From positions 1-6,647 of the forward strand of contig JBBRFH010000196.1 in NCBI GenBank assembly GCA_038224615.1: 6,647 nt of DNA, given 5' to 3'. The position numbers and the translations under genes were made by a program. Every line of letters begins with the position of its first letter. Position 1 is the stretch's first letter. Below, piece after piece: positions 1-5,777 of the stretch. The notes under the pieces are model-generated. The model was not told the DNA's origin, searched no databases, and worked only from the letters and a program-made list of their open reading frames with translations. The DNA is from JBBRFH01 sp038224615. Lineage in GTDB: Bacteria; Planctomycetota; Phycisphaerae; Tepidisphaerales; Tepidisphaeraceae.

Positions 1-360
1 AAGTTGGTCCGCGTGATCGGCGAAAAGTTCGGGGCCGACGACGCCCGCGAGGTGCGGCATTCGCTGGGGGACGTTGACGACTATTCCAACACCAAGGTCG
101 ATGTCGAAGGCGATGCCGCCGCCATGCAGCACCCCGACGCCGAGCCGTATCCGCTGATCCGCGTCGATGGGCGGTGGAAATTCTCCATGCCCGACTGGTT
201 CGAGATGAAGGGCACCGACCCTCTCCAGGGCGTGCGGATGTACATGGAAAGCACGGCCGACAAGCTGGATACGGTGCGCGAGCGGCTGACGCAGGGGAGG
301 CTCAAGACGCTCGACGCCGTCAAGGAAGCCCTCAAGGAAGTGCAGCCGGGGCAGGAGTGA
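1..360 (+). CDS. C-terminal part of an unidentified protein, possibly NTF2-like
   Basis: The reading frame is open from the first base of the window, so this is most likely the 3' part of a gene that begins outside it; a TTG at 4 is the only early start and has no visible ribosome site. About 119 codons are present, ending in TGA at 358-360. The segment PYPLIRVDGRWKFSMPDWF resembles the closing strands of NTF2/SnoaL-like domains, where a 'DGrWK' pattern is common. After it comes a charged helical tail of roughly 45 residues, rich in Lys, Glu, Arg and Leu, which may form a coiled coil or amphipathic helix. No catalytic motif is visible. The NTF2-like suggestion rests on this pattern only. An inverted repeat begins 16 bp past the stop and may end the transcript. 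Confidence 0.7.
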   Translation, partial: KLVRVIGEKFGADDAREVRHSLGDVDDYSNTKVDVEGDAAAMQHPDAEPYPLIRVDGRWKFSMPDWFEMKGTDPLQGVRMYMESTADKLDTVRERLTQGRLKTLDAVKEALKEVQPGQE

Positions 361-376
361 TCGGCAGGCTGCGAAG

Positions 377-470
377 GGAACCGCAGATTGCGCAGATTCC
401 TGAAGATGAATGCAAAGCGCGTGCAATGCCGAACCCCTTAATCTGCGTCATTTGCGAAATTTGCGGTTCC
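377..470. repeat. Inverted repeat, GCAGATTAC-word family, copy 1
   Basis: The left arm (377-398) runs GGAACCGCAGATTGCGCAGA and the right arm (440-470) mirrors it, ending in TTTGCGGTTCC. Both arms are made of a 9-10 base word built on GCAGAT or its complement ATCTGC. The outer 9 bp (GGAACCGCA / TGCGGTTCC) pair perfectly and the inner part pairs imperfectly around a loop of about 40 bases. A related copy lies at 4556-4620. It begins 16 bp after the stop of the upstream gene. It could act as a transcript-end hairpin or be a REP-like dispersed element; the sequence alone cannot separate these. Confidence 0.8.
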
Positions 471-603
471 AACTGACTTGGGGTTCAACGTCTGTTGTGG
501 ACGGCGGGTACATAGCCAAGTCGGGTTGTTGTCTTTGTCTTCTCTCCGCGGCCGCGTCGATCGCGCGTGTGCGTGATCCGATTCGCCCGCAGATTTATCT
601 CAC

Positions 604-608
604 GGAGG
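604..608 (+). promoter_or_regulatory. Ribosome binding site GGAGG for the small secreted protein
   Basis: GGAGG lies 6 bases before the ATG at 615. It selects this ATG over the in-frame ATG at 567, which would add 16 residues ahead of a clear signal peptide. Confidence 0.75.
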
Positions 609-614
609 TTCGCG

Positions 615-908
615 ATGAAGAAGTGGATTGCCCCGCTCGCCGGTGTCGCACTGGCGCTCTCGTTGCAGGCAAGCGTCTTCGCCTGCAACACGTCCGAAGG
701 CGACTATCAGGCCGCCAACACCCAGAAGAATCAGCTCACCGTGAAGGTCGCCGGCGGCACCGCCAAGACCTTCACCCTCAAGGCCGAGACCAAGATCACC
801 CTCAACGGCAAAGAAGTCGCGTTGACCGATCTCAAGGCCGGCGACAAGCTGAAGGTCGATCACGAATCCGACACCGACGTGTTGCGCGTGATCGCAGAGC
901 GTGCTTAG
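615..908 (+). CDS. Small secreted protein of unknown function
   Basis: The product has 97 residues. It begins with a classic signal peptide: MKKW, then a hydrophobic core (residues 5-19) and a likely signal peptidase I site after VFA (21-23). Cys24 would be the first mature residue, but Phe at -2 makes a lipoprotein cleavage site poor, so lipidation is doubtful. The mature part (about 74 residues) is Lys/Thr/Asp-rich and has a beta-strand pattern, LTVKVAGGTAKTFTLKAETK then ITLNGKEVALTDLKAGDKLK. This 'T-x-I-x-x-N-G-K ... L-x-D-L-K-x-G-D-x-V' layout resembles small OB-fold-like periplasmic domains (DUF5666-type). That assignment is a pattern match from memory, not a proven family. The start at 615 is supported by GGAGG and by the signal peptide. 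It stands alone, converging on the YpdA-like gene with an inverted repeat between them. Confidence 0.8.
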   Translation: MKKWIAPLAGVALALSLQASVFACNTSEGDYQAANTQKNQLTVKVAGGTAKTFTLKAETKITLNGKEVALTDLKAGDKLKVDHESDTDVLRVIAERA

Positions 909-915
909 CACGGAG

Positions 916-1018
916 AGTCGATGGTCGATAGTCGATAGTTGGGGGTAGATAGTCGATAGCGCGGCATTGGCTATCGACTATCTACTACCGACTATCGACT
1001 ACTACCGACTATCGACCC
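916..1018. repeat. Inverted repeat, GTCGATAGT-word family, between convergent genes
   Basis: The left part repeats GTCGATAGT-like words four times and the right part repeats the complement ACTATCGAC. The core is a perfect 16-bp inverted repeat, GTAGATAGTCGATAGC at 945-960 against 970-985, around a 9-base loop. The element starts 8 bp after the stop of the small secreted protein and finishes 10 bp before the stop of the convergent YpdA-like gene, so it fills the gap almost exactly. It is well placed to end transcripts from both sides, though there is no T-run like that of a standard intrinsic terminator. Confidence 0.85.
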
Positions 1019-1026
1019 TTCGCCAA

Positions 1027-2067
1027 TCAGCTCTCTTCCTGATTCGCTCCCACCGACACGCACGATACTTCCGGGTCGACGCCGAACATGGAGCGCATGA
1101 TCCTGGTCACGTGCTCGTGGCAGTTTTCGATGAATACGCTGAACTTCTCCTGCGTGCCGCCCACCGCGGTGCCGGCGACGTAGAGGTCGGGGACGCTGGT
1201 CATCATCGTCGCGTGGTCGTAGACCGGGCATTGCGGGCCGCCTTCGAGGTGAACGCCGGCTTTTTGAAACACTGTCTTATCCTGCTCGAAGCCGATCTGC
1301 ACCAGCACGAAGTCGGTCTCCACTTCAACCGTCGGCCCATCGGATAGCTCGATCGTCGCGCTGGTCGGCGTGATCTTCGTCACGCGTGATGAAAAATACG
1401 CGCGCACCCGATGCGCCTGCGTCAGCGAGCGAATCTCCGGCAAAAGCCAATATTTGATCGACGGCTCGGGCAATTGCGGCCCGCGGTAGCTGAGCGTCAC
1501 CTTGGCACCGGCGTGATGACAACGCAGCGCTGCCTCGATCGCCGAGTTCTTACCGCCGATGACCAATAGTTTCTTGTGGAAGTACTGGTGCGGATCGCCG
1601 AAGTAGTGGGCGACGTGCGGCAGGTCTTCGCCGGGAACGTTGAGCTTGCGCGGGCGATCGGTGCCGCCCGTCGCCAGGACGACGCGTCTGGCCCGGGTGA
1701 GCTGTTCGCCTTGGGTGGTGCGCGAGACGATGGTGAAGATCCCGTCGGCGTCGCGGTGCAGGTCGATGACCGGTTCGTACGTGCGGACCTGCAGGTCGAA
1801 CTGCTCGATGATCGCCCGCAGGTACATCAGGTACTGCTCGCGCGTCGCCTTTCCCTGCTCCGGCGTCATCAGCGGCACGCCGGCGATCGCGATTCGCTCG
1901 TTGGACGAAAAGAACCGCGTCTGCGGCGCGTACCAACTGATCGTGTACCCGATCTGCCGGGCATCGAAATGCACGTAGTCGATGCCGGCGCGCTTTAGCG
2001 CGACCGCCAGTTCAATCCCGATCGGCCCCGCCCCGACGACGGCGACCTCGTAAGTGTGCCTGCCCAT
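1027..2067 (-). CDS. YpdA-like FAD/NAD(P)H-dependent disulfide reductase family protein
   Basis: The product has 346 residues, close to the usual length for YpdA, the putative bacillithiol-disulfide reductase of Firmicutes. An N-terminal FAD-binding Rossmann motif, VVGAGPIG (residues 10-17), is followed by YTISWYAPQTRFFSS (41-55), an ATGG strand end (132-135), the second dinucleotide motif VIGGKNSAIEAAL (169-181), which is the hallmark of the YpdA group, and a C-terminal FAD segment DLYVAGT (294-300) with FIEN (312-315). There is no CxxC pair, as expected for YpdA. S. aureus YpdA has a functionally important cysteine inside its first glycine motif (GGGPCG, Cys14); here that position is Ile16. 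The substrate is therefore uncertain; bacillithiol has not been shown for this organism. The start is ATG with no ribosome site at normal distance (AGGAGG lies 22 bases upstream, too far). No thiol-synthesis gene is present in the window. Confidence 0.88.
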   Translation of the reverse strand: MGRHTYEVAVVGAGPIGIELAVALKRAGIDYVHFDARQIGYTISWYAPQTRFFSSNERIAIAGVPLMTPEQGKATREQYLMYLRAIIEQFDLQVRTYEPVIDLHRDADGIFTIVSRTTQGEQLTRARRVVLATGGTDRPRKLNVPGEDLPHVAHYFGDPHQYFHKKLLVIGGKNSAIEAALRCHHAGAKVTLSYRGPQLPEPSIKYWLLPEIRSLTQAHRVRAYFSSRVTKITPTSATIELSDGPTVEVETDFVLVQIGFEQDKTVFQKAGVHLEGGPQCPVYDHATMMTSVPDLYVAGTAVGGTQEKFSVFIENCHEHVTRIMRSMFGVDPEVSCVSVGANQEES

Positions 2068-2076
2068 GTTGCAGGG

Positions 2077-2082
2077 AGTATA
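2077..2082 (-). promoter_or_regulatory. Candidate -10 box for the YpdA-like gene
   Basis: On the minus strand TATACT (5 of 6 to TATAAT) ends 9 bases before the ATG at 2067. A TTGACT lies 20 bases further upstream, longer than the usual 17. If used, transcription would start at or within a few bases of the ATG, giving a leaderless message, which would fit the lack of a usable ribosome site. Confidence 0.3.
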
Positions 2083-2236
2083 CGCATTTCCTCCTGCGGA
2101 AAAGTCAATGACTGATATGCGTATCCACCTTGATCAAATGGACGCGCGTGACTGGGCAAGCTCCGCGTGTTCTGCGGACAAAACGCTCCGCTTTTGCTGA
2201 TTCAGACGCGTACGTCTGAATGATGCGGATACGCAT
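2078..2236. promoter_or_regulatory. Three copies of ATACGCAT upstream of the YpdA-like gene
   Basis: The 8-mer ATACGCAT occurs at 2080-2087 (+), 2117-2124 (reverse complement) and 2229-2236 (+). The second and third extend to a shared 10-mer, GGATACGCAT. The first overlaps the candidate -10 box of the minus-strand YpdA-like gene; the third is part of a small hairpin. They could be binding sites for a regulator or chance copies tied to the hairpins. Confidence 0.35.
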
Positions 2237-2256
2237 CGCGTGGGCAGGATGCCCAC
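2200..2256. repeat. Run of three small hairpins after the cyclophilin-RTX gene
   Basis: Three perfect inverted repeats stand side by side. The first is ATTCAGACG / CGTCTGAAT with loop CGTA (2200-2221). The second is GATGCG / CGCATC with loop GATA (2222-2237). The third is GTGGGCA / TGCCCAC with loop GGA (2240-2256). The last one lies 16 bp beyond the stop codon of the minus-strand gene. None is followed by a T-run in that direction. The GTGGGCAGGATGCCCAC unit resembles short dispersed palindromes I recall from planctomycete genomes. Function as a transcript end or dispersed repeat is inferred. Confidence 0.7.
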
Positions 2257-2272
2257 ACTACGTCAAAACGAC

Positions 2273-4351
2273 TCACACGAAGATCTCGATGGAGATGCGG
2301 GCGATGTCATTGGGGTCGTTTTTTGCTTTGTCTTCGCCGTCGCCGCCGTCGAGGGAGTCGGCACCGTTGAGGCCGTTGAGAATGTCATTGCCGGTGCCGC
2401 CGAAGACGGTGTCGTTGGACGATCCGCCGAGGACGGTATCGTTGCCGGCGTCGCCGGAGACGGTGTCGGGGGAGCCGTCGCCGGAGATGTAATCGTCGCC
2501 GTCGCCGCCGAAGAGGCGGTCCTTGCCGATGCCGCCGGAGATGGTGTCGTTGCCGAGCCCGCCGGCGACGCGGTCGTTGCCGTCGAGGGTGCTGATGGTA
2601 TCGCGGCCGGCCCCGCCGTTGACGACATCGGCGCTAGCGCCGCCGGTGATGACGTCATCCCCGTCGCCGCCGTCGAGGTAGGTGCTGATGGTGTTGGGCG
2701 TGCTGGAGACGATGAGGTCGTTACCGACGTAGGCGTAGGCCTGCACGCTGGTGATGCCGCTAGCGCTGAAGGCCTTGGTCGTGCCGTTGACGGTGACGGT
2801 GTAGTTGCCGTTCTTGGTGCCGATGCCGATGGAGTCGGCGTTGTTCGTGCCGTTGACGATCAGCACGCCATTGTCCACCGACGCCAACGCACGGACGGTC
2901 GCGGTGAGATTGAGCGTGAGGGCGGCGCCGAGGTTGCCTTGCAGGTCGATGGAAATCGCTTCGGTTCCGGTGACCGCAGCGCCGTAGGCCTTGGTGGCGG
3001 TGATGTAGTAGTAGCCGTTCCTGGCCTTGGTGATCGTCGCGTTGGTGGGTGCGGTGCCGTCACCCCAGTTGACCTTGGCGGTCCAGTTGGCGGCGACGCC
3101 GGCGGGATCGGCATCCTTAAAAGTCGCCAGCACGATGTTCTTCTGCGTGACGGCGGCGAGCATGTCCTGGTTGTAGACCGTCGCCTTCACCGGGGGTTGT
3201 TCGCCGACCGCGATGGTGATCGTCTGCGTGTCGAACACCCCGCCGAGCGGCTTGTTCTGATTGAAATGAGTGCTGCCGCGCGACTGCGTACTGGCGCTGG
3301 GGGCGACGCCGACATAGAGTGTGATCTTGCCGGTGAAACCGGGTTTGGGGGTGATTGTCAGCACGCCGTTGTCGATGGTGGCGGCTTGGGCACCACTGCC
3401 GTCGATGTACGAACCACCCCAGTAGATCGAGTTGCCTTCGGAGTCGACCGCGCCGAGGTTGACGGTGAGCGTCTGGCCGACCGCGGTGTAATAAGTGCGA
3501 GCCGTCGGGCCGAGGATGGGCGGATCATTAATCTTGTCAGCGACACCCGTCACGGTGAACGTGCGCGTGCCCGTGCCTTGCTTGCCGGTGGCGGTGACGG
3601 TGACGGTGGCACTTCCGCCGGCGCCGACCTTGATTTGCAGGACGCCGTCGACGTTATCCTGAATCACACGGACGCTGGTGATGCGGACGGTGCTGGCGGG
3701 GGACTCGTTGCTGCCGACGGGAACGTTGCTGATCGCCTGCCGGGTCGATTCGCCGCGCAAGAGCTGGCCGAAAATAGTGTGGTTGAAGTCGAGCAGGCGT
3801 TGCGGGCCTTCGGTGATGAAGAACTCGGTGCCCAGGGTACCGTTGGCGTCCTTACCACTGTTGGCCATCGCGAGTTGGCCGTTGCCGGAGAAGATGCTGT
3901 TGACGTTGAACTCGTCGTCGAACGAGAAGCCCGTGCCGCCACCATTGGGATCGCCGCCCTGGATGACGAAGCCGTCGATAACGCGGTAAAAGGAGAGGCC
4001 GTCGTAGAAGCCGGCGTTCACCAGGCTCTTCATCTGCGCGACCGTGTTGGGTGCCAGATCATCGAAGAGCTGGAAGACCATCGCCTGGGCATACCCTTCG
4101 ACCTTCATTTCGACGTAGGAATTGCCGGCAGCGCGGAAGGTGCCGACAACGCTCTTGGAGTCGTCGGTGACGGTGTAGGTGAGCTTGTCGCTGTGATCGT
4201 ACGAAGCCGTGATCGGGATCTGCACCGTCTTGCCGATCGGGACGTTGTAACTGGGGATAACGTCGACGGTCGGAGCGTGCAGGAGCTGGCGCGATTCAAG
4301 CGTCTCAATGGCGGCTGCGGAAATGCGGCGGACGGAAGCGGAACGACTCAC
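2273..4351 (-). CDS. Secreted cyclophilin / cadherin-like / PKD-like / RTX fusion protein
   Basis: The product has 692 residues. The GTG start is backed by AGGAG 8 bases upstream. The N-terminus carries basic residues and TLESRQLLHA (17-26), the LEPR-XLL-type motif of planctomycete exported proteins. A short Ig-like stretch (about 28-76) leads into a cyclophilin-type peptidyl-prolyl isomerase domain (about 78-230). Its active-site residues are in place: Arg123, Phe128 and Gln131 in LSFYRVIDGFVIQGGD, Met162, Phe178 and His191; the position of human CypA Trp121 is Leu186, a common bacterial change. Next come a cadherin-like domain opening at NDPP (275-278) with TPKPGFTGKITLYV (334-347), and a PKD-like domain with KVNWGDGT (426-433). 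The end is an RTX array (about 557-675) of GGxGxDx(I/V) units that bind calcium, closing with the acidic-hydrophobic tail EIFV. It is likely an extracellular or surface foldase anchored in a calcium-dependent adhesive scaffold; substrates are unknown. The next gene upstream is a second RTX protein. Confidence 0.93.
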   Translation of the reverse strand: MSRSASVRRISAAAIETLESRQLLHAPTVDVIPSYNVPIGKTVQIPITASYDHSDKLTYTVTDDSKSVVGTFRAAGNSYVEMKVEGYAQAMVFQLFDDLAPNTVAQMKSLVNAGFYDGLSFYRVIDGFVIQGGDPNGGGTGFSFDDEFNVNSIFSGNGQLAMANSGKDANGTLGTEFFITEGPQRLLDFNHTIFGQLLRGESTRQAISNVPVGSNESPASTVRITSVRVIQDNVDGVLQIKVGAGGSATVTVTATGKQGTGTRTFTVTGVADKINDPPILGPTARTYYTAVGQTLTVNLGAVDSEGNSIYWGGSYIDGSGAQAATIDNGVLTITPKPGFTGKITLYVGVAPSASTQSRGSTHFNQNKPLGGVFDTQTITIAVGEQPPVKATVYNQDMLAAVTQKNIVLATFKDADPAGVAANWTAKVNWGDGTAPTNATITKARNGYYYITATKAYGAAVTGTEAISIDLQGNLGAALTLNLTATVRALASVDNGVLIVNGTNNADSIGIGTKNGNYTVTVNGTTKAFSASGITSVQAYAYVGNDLIVSSTPNTISTYLDGGDGDDVITGGASADVVNGGAGRDTISTLDGNDRVAGGLGNDTISGGIGKDRLFGGDGDDYISGDGSPDTVSGDAGNDTVLGGSSNDTVFGGTGNDILNGLNGADSLDGGDGEDKAKNDPNDIARISIEIFV
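2327..2683 (-). repeat. RTX nonapeptide repeat array in the cyclophilin fusion
   Basis: This encodes residues 557-675, about a dozen units of the pattern GG-x-G-x-D-x-(I/V)-x, such as GGDGDDVITGG and GGTGNDILNG. Such units fold as a calcium-bound parallel beta roll. Several units are degenerate (SGDGSPDTVSGD), and the register is kept throughout. Confidence 0.9.
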
Positions 4352-4359
4352 GTTGCGAA

Positions 4360-4364
4360 CTCCT
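4360..4364 (-). promoter_or_regulatory. Ribosome binding site AGGAG for the cyclophilin-RTX gene
   Basis: AGGAG on the minus strand lies 8 bases before GTG at 4351-4349 and fixes this non-ATG start. Confidence 0.75.
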
Positions 4365-4555
4365 GGTTAAATCCGTTGCAGCCCTCACAACCCACGCGAC
4401 ACGACCCCTGCGCGGCTGCCCGAAAGGCCCGATTGACTCCCTAAAACAGGCCCAATCCAAGCCTGCTCTACAGAGACGTTCACCTTGCACCATCCGTTAC
4501 GGGTTGTCAAAAAAAGCTTGATCGGGATTGGGGATTTGGACGTAGAAAAGAGTTC

Positions 4556-4620
4556 AGAACCGCAGACTACGCAGATTACGCAGATGAATCGCATTGGAAA
4601 TCTACGTCATCTGCGGTTCT
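4556..4620. repeat. Inverted repeat, GCAGATTAC-word family, copy 2
   Basis: The left arm starts AGAACCGCAGACTACGCAGA and the right arm ends ATCTGCGGTTCT. The outer 22 bases of each arm (4556-4577 and 4599-4620) pair at 19 positions, including the outer 11. Inside, the left arm repeats the word GCAGATTAC. It shares the outer GAACCGCAGA word and inner GCAGAT words with 377-470, showing that this is a dispersed family. Confidence 0.85.
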
Positions 4621-4648
4621 CTCTCTCCAATTCTGAAATAGCCTGTCA

Positions 4649-4701
4649 GGGCTTGGGGAAAGTCATTACCCGCAGCCTGTTCTCCCCAAGCCCCAAGCCC
4701 C
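4649..4701. repeat. Inverted repeat, GGCTTGGGG-word family
   Basis: GGGCTTGGGGA (4649-4659) is a perfect 11-bp complement of TCCCCAAGCCC (4683-4693), with a 23-base loop. On the right side the word is iterated once more (CCCCAAGCCCC, to 4701). It ends 4 bp from the stop codon of the minus-strand RTX gene, so it would form the first hairpin after that gene in the transcript. Confidence 0.75.
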
Positions 4702-4705
4702 ATCG

Positions 4706-5683
4706 TTAAATCAGCGATTCGAAGGCGGAGACGCGGTCGGAGGGGAGGTTGGTGGTGAGCCAGCGGTCGACGTAGGCGATGTCTTTGCCGGAGCCGCCGT
4801 CGACGATTTCGTTGAGGACGAGGTCGATCGAGCGGATCGAATCGTTCCCGCTGGAGCCGTGCATTTCGTCAAACCCTGAGCCGCCGGAGAGGAAATCATC
4901 GCCTTCGCCGCCCCAGAGGGTGTCGTTGCCGCCGTTGCCCTTGAGGGTGTCTTTACCGAATCCGCCGGTGATCGAGTCGTTGCCCGGCCCGCCGACGAGA
5001 GAGTCGTCCCCTTCTCCGCCGCTGAGGGTGGCCGGGCCGGAGAAGGCAGTGAGGCGATCGTTGTCCGCGCCGCCGCTCAGGGTACACCTGCCTACGCGGT
5101 CTTCGAGTTTGTCCTTGCCGGCATCGCCGAAGAGCAATGATTTGCCGTAGGCGTTGATGATCGTGTCGTCACCATTGCCGCCGTAGAGCACGTCGGGTCC
5201 GCCGAGGTGATTGCCGCCGCGGGTGTTGATCAGGTCGTTTCCGTCGCCGCCCCAGACGGTGTCGCGGCCGGGTCCGGTCCAGATCTGGTCGTTGCCCGCG
5301 CCGCCTTCGATGCGGTCGTTGCCGAAGCCGTCGATGATGTAGTCGTCCCCGGCACCCCCGAGGATCGTCGCGTTACCTGCCCCGTTGAGGATGACGTTGT
5401 CGTCGCCCGTCCCGGCGTCGATTCTGAAGTTGACACGGATCGGATTGTTGGCGGCCGACGACAGGTTGGATCGCACCCGGTCGTTTCCGCCGAGCAGGTT
5501 GAGTGTCACCGTGCCGAGCGTGCCGAAATCGAGCAGGTGCAGCTTGGCGCCGAGGGTCACGCGCAGCGTTGTCCCGCGCGCGTCGATGAGGACTGAATCG
5601 TCCCCGGCGGTGCCGAAAAGCACCGTGGTGGTGGACAGCAGTTGCCGACCTTCGAGTGCTTCCATGCCCGCGTTATCGGCCAC
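4706..5683 (-). CDS. Secreted RTX calcium-binding repeat protein
   Basis: The product has 325 residues. It starts almost directly with the planctomycete export motif MEALEGRQLLS (7-17). A degenerate beta region (18-87) with FGTAGDDSVLID and NLLGGNDRV leads into a long RTX array (about 88-300), with units such as GGAGDDYIIDG, GGAGNDQIWTG, GGEGDDSLVGG and GGEGDDFLSGG. It has no enzymatic domain, so it is probably a calcium-dependent surface, matrix or adhesion protein. The C-terminal cap (VDGGSGKDIAYVDRWL, then FESLI) ends in an acidic residue followed by mostly hydrophobic ones, as many type I secretion signals do. The start is uncertain: GTG at 5683 or ATG at 5665 (residue 7), neither with a good ribosome site. 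It lies upstream of the cyclophilin-RTX gene in the same direction but 354 bases away, so co-transcription is doubtful. It is divergent from the 3D-domain gene. Confidence 0.9.
   Translation of the reverse strand: MADNAGMEALEGRQLLSTTTVLFGTAGDDSVLIDARGTTLRVTLGAKLHLLDFGTLGTVTLNLLGGNDRVRSNLSSAANNPIRVNFRIDAGTGDDNVILNGAGNATILGGAGDDYIIDGFGNDRIEGGAGNDQIWTGPGRDTVWGGDGNDLINTRGGNHLGGPDVLYGGNGDDTIINAYGKSLLFGDAGKDKLEDRVGRCTLSGGADNDRLTAFSGPATLSGGEGDDSLVGGPGNDSITGGFGKDTLKGNGGNDTLWGGEGDDFLSGGSGFDEMHGSSGNDSIRSIDLVLNEIVDGGSGKDIAYVDRWLTTNLPSDRVSAFESLI
4784..5422 (-). repeat. RTX repeat array of the 325-residue protein
   Basis: This encodes residues 88-300, with roughly twenty GGxGxDxUx-type rows. Rows around 151-215 are irregular (LINTRGGNHLGGPDVLYGG, INAYGKSLLFGDAGKDKLED), alternating complete rows with rows lacking the calcium-binding Asp. 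Confidence 0.85.
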
Positions 5684-5777
5684 GGTCGCAGCGAACCGCC
5701 AAAAATCGAGCAGCTCGGGACGGGTCTGCGTCGCGCAGTTTTTGCGCTCGGAAATTGCGGTGTGAAACTCATTTCAT

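Larger units (their letters stand above)
4352..4705. other. Spacer between the two RTX genes, no gene
   Basis: This 354-base stretch has no credible coding region. It holds the ribosome site of the cyclophilin-RTX gene at its left, a perfect TTGACA hexamer on the minus strand (4510-4505) without a convincing -10 partner, and two inverted repeats of different families at its right (4556-4620 and 4649-4701). The downstream minus-strand gene probably has its own promoter somewhere in 4370-4550, but I cannot place it. Confidence 0.6.

Noticed and set aside
567..614. Sixteen-residue N-terminal extension of the small secreted protein
   Set aside because: It would bury the signal peptide behind an Arg-rich stretch; GGAGG sits at the right distance from the ATG at 615.
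916..1018. The iterated GTCGATAGT region considered as a CRISPR array
   Set aside because: The words are too short and irregular, change strand in the middle and have no spacers of constant length.
1027..2067. Thioredoxin reductase (TrxB) identity
   Set aside because: There is no CxxC redox pair, and the GGKNSAIEAAL motif and overall layout fit the YpdA group better.
2174..2195. GCGGA / TCCGC hairpin followed by TTTT on the + strand, terminator-like
   Set aside because: The stem is only 5 bp with an 8-base loop, and no + strand gene ends before it.
2240..4444. A 734-codon open frame on the + strand, opposite the cyclophilin-RTX gene
   Set aside because: Its translation is a low-complexity Ala/Gly/Val/Asp string that mirrors the RTX and GC-rich codons on the other strand, with no domain or ribosome site. 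The minus-strand protein has clear domains and conserved active-site residues.
4505..4510. Perfect TTGACA (-35) on the minus strand upstream of the cyclophilin-RTX gene
   Set aside because: No -10-like hexamer lies 16-18 bases downstream, so it is not called as a promoter.
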